This document shows, piece after piece, positions 57,061-64,000 of a stretch of 64,000 nucleotides of DNA (the stretch's first letter is position 1; each line of letters starts with the position of its first letter). This DNA comes from Bactrocera neohumeralis. Its lineage: Eukaryota; Arthropoda; Insecta; Diptera; Tephritidae. The translations under genes were made by a program, and so were the position numbers. A model generated the notes under the pieces. That model worked only from the letters and a program-made list of their open reading frames with translations, ran no database searches and was not told the origin of the DNA. The stretch covers positions 44,972,574 to 45,036,573 of the forward strand of contig NC_065921.1 of assembly GCF_024586455.1 (NCBI RefSeq), written 5' to 3'.

Positions 57061-57544
57061 TTTAATATGTAGGTGTATTTTTATTATTTCTCGGAATATT
57101 TCAAATCGGGCATTTATGTCACATACATACATATCTTCCACACAACCAATTACTCAAGTTTTTTAAACTTTGCCCTAAAAATCGAGGGCTCGAAACCACA
57201 CTAAAAGTTTCCTTCAATAAATTGATCGTATGTAGTGCCTGTGATGTATATCAGGTGTCCTGTACGAATTTGAGTTCAACAATTTTTCAACACGAACAGC
57301 TACATATATACTTTTGTCATTTTAGTCCATAGTGGTGGTTTGACTCCTACACCGCTTGACTATAAAATAGAAAATCTTACGTGTAAGGAAATATTTACTA
57401 TCATTTTCGGAGGACACGAAAATCCAACTTGGACTGCTATAGACGCTTGTTCGTTGCAATGCCCAGAACTCCTAGGTATGTATCAAATTTATTGAGTGGG
57501 ACAGTGTCCAGTTAGGGAGTCTATCATTGCGGCGCTGTGAATAT

Positions 57545-57763
57545 TCTAAGATATAGCAGTCTAATGGACTTTTTTGTTCCACTCTTCGTCAAAAGGATTT
57601 CGCCAGTACTCGAATGCAAGGATGTGTGCCATTTCTTGCAAGCTCGAAGATCGATCTGAAGAATCAAGAAAGCCCGAAGCCTCTAGCAAGTCGTTGTCTT
57701 GGAATACAATACCATTCCTATTGGCCAAAGTAAACCGCTTTTGGGCTATCACTTCCTTTAGAC
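57545..57763 (-). pseudogene. Mariner relic, left part (split by hAT)
   Basis: The minus strand reads LKEVIAQKRFTLANRNGIVF followed by QDND, a mariner catalytic-domain segment with the second Asp region. Its upstream continuation (LFCQQLNC) lies on the other side of the hAT element at 61396-61430. The two parts join exactly when the hAT and one copy of its 8-bp duplication are removed. Confidence 0.7.
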
Positions 57764-58359
57764 CAGTGTTTCCCAAAGTGGGCGATAACGCCCCCTTGTG
57801 GGCGCTGCAGGTATCAAGGGGGGCGGTAAGAGACCCAGAAAGAAAATGGGTGCGTTGTGTAGAGGCCTGGGGGGTTATTTGTAATTTTATTTATGTAGCT
57901 AGGAGGCCTCTTAGACAACGACTACATGAGCTCTCGACTCTCAACAACTTGTGAACATCAACTAATATGAATTAAAAGATTGCTCAAACTCGGTTCTATA
58001 TTTCTCTCCGCGTAGTTCATATATCTGTCCTATTTTATTGAATATAGAAAAAATGAAAGTCATGTCAATCGGTCGCTCCGTTTCATAACGGGGCATCTCG
58101 ACAGGATAGAATTTATAGAATACTAACTGTCAAACGTATTGCTATTGCCATTGCCAAATCTGTATGTGGGCATTTGCTATCATATTATAATCATTTGCGC
58201 AAAGGTTTAGGGTAGGTAGGTTCGAGCTGATGTAGCGAATGCTTTGAGCTCTTGAATAATTTATTTTATCACTTGCGAAATGACGTCGGGTAGGTAGCTG
58301 ATGTAACGCACGTTTTGAGCTTTTGAACTCCTTAAATCTTTTATGTGGAAAATAAAAAA

Positions 58360-58515
58360 AGGATCTTTATGCTTTCTTACAAATGTATTTCTGGGGAAAA
58401 TAAAAAAAAGGTTAAAGATCCTTTTTTTTACAAATGTATTTCTGGGAAAAATAAGATAATAAGAAAAGGAGAAAGATCCTTTTTTACAAATGTATTTCTA
58501 GGAAAAATAAGAATT
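58360..58515 (+). repeat. Three tandem 50-56-base units upstream of the hAT gene
   Basis: The motif ACAAATGTATTTCT recurs at 58379, 58430 and 58486, each preceded by a GATC(C)TTTTT run and followed by GGGGAAAATAA-type text. It lies directly upstream of the transposase start and could be a subterminal transposase-binding or promoter region. Confidence 0.75.
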
Positions 58516-58678
58516 CATATTTTTGGACTACTATATAATAATTGTGCTTAAGCATTCCTATATAAACAATGTAATATTTATTTTATATTCATTTGTGGTT
58601 TTGCGCGCAATAGATGAGCATTACTTACGCCTCCTTTACACTACTCGCGAAGTTAAACGTATTTCTCAAAGCAAAACA

Positions 58679-60403
58679 ATGTCGGAAGTAAAAAAGAAGA
58701 GACGGCAATACTGTGCGGAATACATTAAATTCGGATTCATTGAAAATCCCACAAACCCATCCTCGCCTTTGTGTCTTCTATGTCTAAAAACATTTTCGAA
58801 TGAAGCAATGAAGCCTTCAAGACTGCAAGATCATTTGAATAAAATGCATCCAGATAAGAGAGACAAGAATGTAGCATATTTTCAAGACCTAGAGAAGAAG
58901 CATAATACTCAGCCAAGTGTAGCAAAACTATTTTCGGCGGCTGCTAAGCAAGATGACGACGGACTTCGAGCTTCGTACAATATCTCTTTGTTAATTGCTC
59001 AAAAAGGCAAACCACATAACATCGGAGAAGAGTTAATATTGCCAGCAATAAATGAAGTAATAACTACCGTGCTTCATAAACCGGCCGCAGATATTATCCG
59101 AAAAATTCCTTTGAGTAATAATTCTGTGCAAAGACGAATTGATGAAATGGCTGAAAACATTGAAGAATCATTGTGCGATCACCTGAGGTCAAGTCAATTT
59201 TCAATTCAGCTGGATGAGTCCACTTTACCAACTAATGAAGCATTGTTGTTGTCTTACGTGAGTTTTATTAAAGATGAGAAAATATGTGAAGAACTATTAT
59301 TTGATAGAAATTTAGAGACCGATACAAAAGGCGAAACCATATTCAATATATTGGAAAAGTTTTGCGATGAGAAAGAAATTCCTTTGAAAAATATTATTTC
59401 AGTTGCTACGGATGGCGCTCCGGCTATGACAGGGTGCCATAAAGGCTTCATAGCGTACTTAAAAAATAAAATTCCAGATGTCCTTGGTGTACATTGCGTT
59501 ATTCATAGACAACATTTAGTTGCTAGAAACTTAAGTGAAAAACTATTTCAATCACTGCAATATGTCATCAAAGCAGTCAATAAAATCCGCAACAGCTCTT
59601 TGAATGATAGATTATTTCATCAGCTTTGTGTTACTAATGACGAGGATTTCAATCGTTTGTTGTTTCATACTGAAGTTCGTTGGCTATCAAGAGGCAATTG
59701 TCTGACTCGATTCTACAACCTGTTTGACTCTGTTATAGAGTTCTTGGAAACTAAAGATACAGAATTTCAAGACAAGCTCATAACATCAAAGAATGATATA
59801 GCTTACATGACAGACCTGTATAAATTGTTCAACGACATGAATCTCCAACTGCAAGGCGATAAACTAAATTTAATTAAAACAAAAAACGTCGTTGCTGCTT
59901 TCGCAGCCAAACTGCTTCTACACAAAAAGAATCTGGGCAGACGTGAGTTTCACAATTTTCCGAATTTATCAGTATCATGCAGTAACGACGAATTGTTTGC
60001 CTACTGCCAACATTTGGAAAACCTCCACATTGACTTCACCGAACGATACCAGGACATTTTGAACTTGGAAATACCAGACTGGGTGTTGGATCCGTTTTCA
60101 AATGTCAACACAGCAATGTCACCTCAGCTGGAAGAAGAACTTATAGAATTGACAACAAACGAGGAAATAAAAATCAAGTTCAAAAATGGTTACCAAGGAT
60201 TTTGGCTACAAAAACCGATCTTGCAATTGTACCCTGGATTGTGGTCAATCGTTCAACGATTCTTGATAGCATTACCATCGTCATATTTGTATGAACGTAG
60301 ATTTAGTGCTGTGACAACACTGCTTACTAAAAACAGAAATCGTTTGCTTGTTAGAGCGTTATTACACGAGGCAACTTTTGTTGCGGCAACTCTTGGTTTA
60401 TAG
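58679..60403 (+). CDS. hAT transposase (ZBED-like clade), C-terminus replaced by element X
   Basis: The gene encodes 574 residues from the ATG at 58679; the open frame extends upstream to 58523, but MSEVKKKRRQ fits the family start. Residues 30-58 are a BED-type zinc finger (C32, C35, H52, H57). The catalytic triad is D179 (QLDES), D245 (ATDGAPAM) and E539 (YLYERRFSA), and CVIH and RWLSRG motifs lie between. The hAT dimerisation region ends at TKNRNRL. In related ZBED-like hAT proteins NRL is followed by an RGDLRL segment and about 25 more residues. Here the last 14 residues come from the TIR of element X, and the true C-terminus (TERGDLRLFLSKLERD onward) lies at 61001-61090. The stop at 60401-60403 is therefore secondary. 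The dimerisation end is probably impaired. Confidence 0.9.
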   Translation: MSEVKKKRRQYCAEYIKFGFIENPTNPSSPLCLLCLKTFSNEAMKPSRLQDHLNKMHPDKRDKNVAYFQDLEKKHNTQPSVAKLFSAAAKQDDDGLRASYNISLLIAQKGKPHNIGEELILPAINEVITTVLHKPAADIIRKIPLSNNSVQRRIDEMAENIEESLCDHLRSSQFSIQLDESTLPTNEALLLSYVSFIKDEKICEELLFDRNLETDTKGETIFNILEKFCDEKEIPLKNIISVATDGAPAMTGCHKGFIAYLKNKIPDVLGVHCVIHRQHLVARNLSEKLFQSLQYVIKAVNKIRNSSLNDRLFHQLCVTNDEDFNRLLFHTEVRWLSRGNCLTRFYNLFDSVIEFLETKDTEFQDKLITSKNDIAYMTDLYKLFNDMNLQLQGDKLNLIKTKNVVAAFAAKLLLHKKNLGRREFHNFPNLSVSCSNDELFAYCQHLENLHIDFTERYQDILNLEIPDWVLDPFSNVNTAMSPQLEEELIELTTNEEIKIKFKNGYQGFWLQKPILQLYPGLWSIVQRFLIALPSSYLYERRFSAVTTLLTKNRNRLLVRALLHEATFVAATLGL

Positions 60404-60998
60404 GCGAGGGGCGATGAGGAGAGGAGAATCGCGCCGAGTTTCCAGTGTTCAGCAACTCGCTTTGTGTTCTTATTCGTAACAGTTCGCTGCGACGTTTTTC
60501 GGCATTCGTGTTCTTTCTTTCGTAGTACATAGTTGCATTTGCGTATCTTTTTTTGAAATTAATATTTTGAATATATTTAAAAAATTTAATTTCATCTTTT
60601 GGTAAGTAATTTGCAAATATGTATACAAATATACATAATATAATATAAATATTTTAGAAAATGAAGTATGACGAAAAAATCGAATTAATTAAAGATATTG
60701 TGAAATGTATGGAGGAAGCCATACAAATTGATTCAGACGATAGTAAAAAGGGTGATATATCTTTGTTTTAATAAATAAAATGTATTTCTTAATTGACAGG
60801 GCTGATTAATATACATATGTAATAGAGTGGCCCAAATACCTATAAGGAAAAAGTAGACAATGGGTTAAAGTAAAGTGAAAGAGAATGAGAAAAAAACTCG
60901 AACAGAGTTGCGCAACACAAGTTGCTCGTGTGAAGGTAATGGGCGACAGCAAAAGAGAATCGCCCGAGAATTAGCAACAAAAGTTGCCGCATGTAATC
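60358..60998 (+). mobile_element. Element X: TIR element inserted in the hAT ORF
   Basis: The ends TTATTACACGAGGCAACTTT (60359) and, in reverse, ATTACATGCGGCAACTTTTG (60995) are inverted, with a palindromic GCAACTTTTGTTGC core and a GGGCGAT box just inside each end. Another copy starts at 63818. Its insertion splits the transposase reading frame. The interior has a promoter-like stretch, a 56-base intron-like segment (60602-60657, GTAAGT to TTTTAG), a 36-codon frame and AATAAA. No clean target duplication is seen, so superfamily is unknown. Confidence 0.75.
60661..60771 (+). CDS. Short exon-like frame within element X
   Basis: The 36-codon frame begins at the ATG four bases after the acceptor-like TTTTAG (60652-60657) and encodes MKYDEKIELIKDIVKCMEE then AIQIDSDDSKK and a stop overlapping AATAAA (60770-60775). 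Its composition (charged, helical) is protein-like rather than repeat-like. It could be the first coding exon of the parental autonomous element, now deleted downstream. I do not recognise it. Confidence 0.35.
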   Translation: MKYDEKIELIKDIVKCMEEAIQIDSDDSKKGDISLF

Positions 60999-61000
60999 GC

Positions 61001-61090
61001 GGACTTACCGAACGTGGCGACTTGCGACTTTTCTTGAGTAAATTGGAACGTGATATTAACAAACGTATTAAACAGCATCAGATAATATAA
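61001..61090 (+). pseudogene. Displaced C-terminal exon of the hAT transposase
   Basis: The frame reads GLTERGDLRLFLSKLERD and continues for 11 more residues to a TAA. The RGDLRL motif is the usual ending of ZBED-like hAT transposases after NRL. It lies directly after the right end of element X, so it was contiguous with residue 560 of the transposase before insertion. It would be translated only if X were spliced out. Confidence 0.8.
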
Positions 61091-61163
61091 TATTCTCTGT
61101 TTTAATACTATAAAGTTGTGTTTCAATAATCATTCTTATTGGCAGGTGGAGCCCGTAAGAGTT

Positions 61164-61217
61164 AACTTGAGACCTAAGCGCCGTTGTATGTTACCTACTG
61201 CGCTTAGGTTTCAAGTT
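61164..61217. other. 18-bp stem hairpin in the hAT 3' region
   Basis: AACTTGAGACCTAAGCGC (61164-61181) and GCGCTTAGGTTTCAAGTT (61200-61217) are inverted with one mismatch around an 18-base loop. It lies 170 bases from the right terminus. It could be a transcription-termination or transposase-binding structure; neither is proven. Confidence 0.75.
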
Positions 61218-61395
61218 GATGGTTATAGTAAAAGTTTCGTTTAGAATTCTCCGTTAATATACATATATAAGTAGGTCACAATAATTAATTTTAAGTTATA
61301 GTGGTTTTTAAATAGGTGATGGGGGCGCTAAAAAAAAATATTTATTCTCAAAGTGGGCGGTAGACAAAACAAGTTTGGGAACCACTGCTTTAGAC

Positions 61396-61560
61396 AGTTC
61401 AATTGTTGACAGAATAAGATTAAGAGTGTGGCCGCAAAAACACAGCTAACCGCGATTCGACCACGACCATTTTCGCGTGAAGTTGTCATGAGTGACCGAC
61501 TTTCCATCACACTAAAGATAAAAGATGACAAACAGACTAATACATCCGGATTCTTTTCGA
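61396..61560 (-). pseudogene. Mariner relic, right part (split by hAT)
   Basis: The minus strand includes LFCQQLNC followed across the hAT element by LKEVIAQKRF (57760). Upstream residues no longer align clearly. Removal of the hAT element restores the continuous mariner segment. Confidence 0.6.
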
Positions 61561-61799
61561 ACCCTACCTTATTTAATAGAACCATTTAACCGGGTTTTTT
61601 GTGCAATCCAATTATTTCCATTTCCATTATTTTATGGATATTTTCGACAATTGGCCGTGATAACTATATATTTAGATATATTTTATTTTATACTTCTTTT
61701 CCAAATTTTCCAAAAGCTATTCCGGCATCTTGCCATCTATTGTTCAGTTAGAACTAAGAATCTATAGAAAGACATACTTACATACATATGTAAATACAT

Positions 61800-62860
61800 A
61801 CGAGCATGAGCACAAACTCCGAATTTATTCTTCAAAATCTATGTCGTGTTCCTCAAAGTAATCCCTTTGACCCCAATACACATGTGCCAACGTTTTTTCC
61901 AATCCTCGAAACAGTTGTTAAAGTCAATTTCCGGAATATCCTTCACTACGCGTAGCTATTCACGTTTACGGTTTTCAATTGACCCAGAACAGAATCCTCG
62001 GAGCGGTCGTTTGGGTTTGCTGAATAGCCAGAAGTCACACGGATCTATATCAGGCCAATAGGGTGGTTCCGGCACGACATTGGTTGAAACTTTGGCGAAA
62101 AATTCACGAAGTTTACGACGGTGCATTATCGTGGGGCAAAAACCCAGAGTTGTCGGCCCTTAATTTGGGTATCTTTTTATGAATAGATTCGCGCAAACGT
62201 TGCATAACATTCAAATATGTAGTATTTCATGTTGACAGCTTGGACGGTCGGAGGAAACCTCGATAATCAAAGAAAAATGTTTCACCTGCTTTGACGTGGT
62301 TTTTCGGTTTCGGTTCGTTTTTGTCACGCTATTGGGCAGATTGGTCGTCTGCTTCCAAGTCGTAAAAATAGATTCAAGACTCATCGCCAGTAATAATACG
62401 TCTCAAGGCATCTTGTTAGTCCGAAAGTTGAAATTGTTCCACAGATGCTAACGCGACGACGTTTTTCGAAAAAATTTACTCATTTTTAAACCAGTCATAC
62501 TTTCATTTTCTCAGACCCAAGTAATCTTACAAAATGGTTTTCACTGATCCTTCCGATATTTGAAGGATGACGGTAAGATCTCTGACTTTTAATCGTCGAT
62601 TGATAAACTTCAATTCCTTCATTTTATTGACGTGTTGATTATCAGTTGATGTTGATGACCGTTCTGGACGTGGTTCGTCGTGTTCTCGACCCTCTTTGAA
62701 TAATTATATACTTCAGAAAGACAAGCGCATACTAAACACTAATGATTATTTTCATGTGACATTAAGCACAGATGTCACTGATAGTCATACTAACCTGGAA
62801 AAAAATTTTCGACGAATCAGATTGCCGCGCGAAATTTAAATTAAAAAGTTTTACCTTTTT
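61800..62860 (-). mobile_element. Mariner element relic of the 39404 family
   Basis: Minus-strand pieces include LREFFAKVSTNVVPEPPYWP and DPCDFWLFSKPKRPLRG (61980-62100), a GDESWIYFYDLEADDQSA-like segment (62330-62390), and an N-terminal block (about 62450-62690). The flank TTCGACGAATCAGATTG and AAAAAGTTTTACC near 62815-62860 parallel the left terminus of the 39404 copy. The frame is broken throughout. Confidence 0.75.
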
Positions 62861-63817
62861 TTTCACAGTATATATGTATGATCCTTCTATTTACCCTCGT
62901 TTCACCTTATATTTTTTTATTCCCTTCCGAAAAGAAGTTAGTCTTTAGATCTAAGATACCACAAATTTCTCTACACAGTAATAAGCGCATACCTTTACAT
63001 TTTCCGCGTTTCCAAAACATTTGCCTCAGCAAACTTCGGCTGAGTCTTCGTGTTCATTAGGAAATTCCTTCACTCAGCTGCTGCAAATAAGTAAATATGA
63101 CACCAAAATCTCATTGGCAACGTTATGCAGCGATTGCTTACTACCATAAGTATATTGGAGTACATACAGACACTCCGTGGCGTTGGCCTTAACCGGGGCG
63201 AAATCTACCCCTAGTAATGCGAGTTAACTGCAGAGATGAATCTTGTACATATGTACATACATACATATGTGCTGTTCTTTGGGTCCAATAAAAGTTTCAG
63301 CAGTGGAAATGCAACAAAGGGCGCAAATAAATACTCATACATGTACATATACATAGTATATGTATGTACTATATGTAGATTAAACAAAACTAACATAGAA
63401 ACTTTAAGAACTGCAAGCCCCACAAAACAGTGCAATAAAATTGTGCAAAAAAGACGGCAAAGACGATATGGAAGGAAGTGAGACAATCATTAAAAACTAT
63501 AGACACCATTTGAAAAAGAAGTCAACAAACAGGAAAAGTGCAACAAAGCCGAAAAGCAATAACAAAGCCAAAGAATTATATAGATACGGCAAGTCATAAA
63601 GAAGAAATGAAGAAAGGGCTTGCGTGAAGAAATGCAATAAAATCAAGTCAACATAAGTGCAGTCAAAAAATAAAACTTGTAACGAAAAAAACTTCGAATA
63701 CCAAAAGTGCCTGAGAGCTTTATGCGAGAAAAGCGGTGCAGAAATAGATAAGCTATAGAAAGAGGGTTAAAATGCGCTTAAAAAACTACGAAATAGCACG
63801 AATCGACAGATAGTCTG
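62861..63817. other. Non-coding DNA
   Basis: AT-rich with a CATACATACATATG microsatellite near 63255-63270. The two frames near 63211-63486 overlap in opposite directions and lack domains. No gene is supported. Confidence 0.5.
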
Positions 63818-64000
63818 TTATTACACGCGTCAACTTTTGTTGCCAATTCTCGGGCGATTTTTTTTTGCTGTCGCCCATTACATTCCCACGAGCAACTTGT
63901 GTTGCGTAACTGTGCTCGAGTTTTTTTCTCATTCTCTTTCACTTTACTTTAACCCATTGTCTACTCTTTACTTTGTACTACGAAAGAAAGAACACGAATG
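63818..64000 (-). mobile_element. Second copy of element X, cut by the window end
   Basis: TTATTACACGCGTCAACTTT (63818) matches the X terminus, and the following sequence is the reverse complement of 60854-60995. It then joins directly to the reverse of 60504-60530 (CTACGAAAGAAAGAACACGA) through an 11-base bridge. This copy therefore lacks the intron/exon-like part 60531-60853. The other end is outside the window. Confidence 0.8.

Larger units (their letters stand above)
57764..61387 (+). mobile_element. hAT element with 8-bp TSD
   Basis: CTTTAGAC directly repeats at 57756-57763 and 61388-61395. The ends CAGTGTTTCCCAAAGTGGGCG-like (57764) and GGGAACCACTG (ending 61387) are inverted, with further subterminal GTGGGCG boxes. 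At 3624 bp it includes a BED-finger transposase gene, a three-copy 50-56-base repeat upstream of the gene (58360-58515), the nested element X (60358-60998), and an 18-bp stem hairpin (61164-61217). Ends, TSD and most of the ORF are well preserved, so insertion is fairly recent. Confidence 0.93.

Noticed and set aside
57764..57800. GGGCGAT/GCCCCC palindrome near the hAT left end as an independent promoter element
   Set aside because: It is explained as the subterminal part of the hAT inverted repeat, mirrored at 61350-61387.
58523..58678. Upstream 52-codon extension of the hAT transposase
   Set aside because: It is hydrophobic and low-complexity, covers the end of the tandem repeat area, and the BED-finger family start fits the ATG at 58679.
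60875..61090. 71-codon independent gene beginning at 60875
   Set aside because: Its first part is the right side of element X and its second part is the displaced hAT C-terminus, so the ORF is a chimera without its own origin.
61328..61585. 85-codon minus-strand frame
   Set aside because: It crosses the hAT terminus and the mariner relic; only LFCQQLNC is meaningful, as mariner sequence.

Overview
This window reads as intergenic and gene-flanking DNA from a dipteran genome, most likely a tephritid fruit fly (Bactrocera/Ceratitis relatives). Three things suggest this. An intact rosa-type mariner with a DD41D catalytic triad is present, a lineage first described from Ceratitis rosa. Palindromic ATACATACATATGTATGTA-type microsatellites occur every few kilobases. 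Several repeat families also have recognisable dipteran relatives. The species assignment is an inference; I could not run a search.

Only one convincing host gene is visible: a spliced gene at 43989-45286 (+) for an uncharacterised protein of about 398 residues, with a SAM-like N-terminus and a conserved-looking C-terminal block. A GC-rich, low-complexity stretch at 34.0-35.3 kb may be a promoter or 5' exon, but I cannot prove it. No tRNA, rRNA or CRISPR is seen.

Almost everything else is mobile DNA, in nested layers. (1) Seven or eight pieces of one RTE-like non-LTR retrotransposon: 9.7-11.0, 16.3-18.2, 25.7-26.7, 41.1-42.1, 46.9-47.8, 50.8-51.0, 53.5-53.8 and 55.6-56.8 kb. Two of them have the structure expected of twin priming (5' inversion) with target-site duplications (TSDs). 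(2) A second, older non-LTR family (RT/RNase H relics at 2.7, 16.0 and 46.4-47.9 kb). (3) Rosa-like DD41D mariners: one intact (20497-21805) and four relics. (4) Other mariners, mostly relics, at 19.7, 35.7, 39.4-40.5, 40.6, 42.25-42.64 (MITE), 53.8, 57.5/61.4 and 61.8-62.9 kb. (5) A 3.6-kb hAT element (57764-61387) with an 8-bp TSD, whose transposase ORF is interrupted near its C-terminus by a separate terminal-inverted-repeat (TIR) element, here called X. A second X copy runs off the window end. (6) Two related fold-back-like families: FB1 (1262-2665 and 7129-8799), carrying a zinc-knuckle fragment and 93-bp tandem repeats, and FB2 (11394-12728 and 49510-50184). (7) DINE-1/Helentron-like non-autonomous elements at 11.6, 12.8, 25.3, 30.1 and 36 kb. 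(8) A decayed autonomous Helitron (49111-52601) hosting two later insertions.

The nesting gives relative ages: FB2 and RTE inside the Helitron; a Helentron-like element inside FB2 and inside a rosa relic; RTE inside a Helentron-like element and inside a Jockey/R1-like relic; hAT inside a mariner relic; X inside hAT. Stretches not listed (roughly 3.0-5.0, 8.8-9.7, 14.6-15.9, 21.8-25.3, 27.5-29.3, 31.8-33.9, 62.9-63.8 kb) hold AT-rich non-coding DNA and microsatellites, with no gene I can support.
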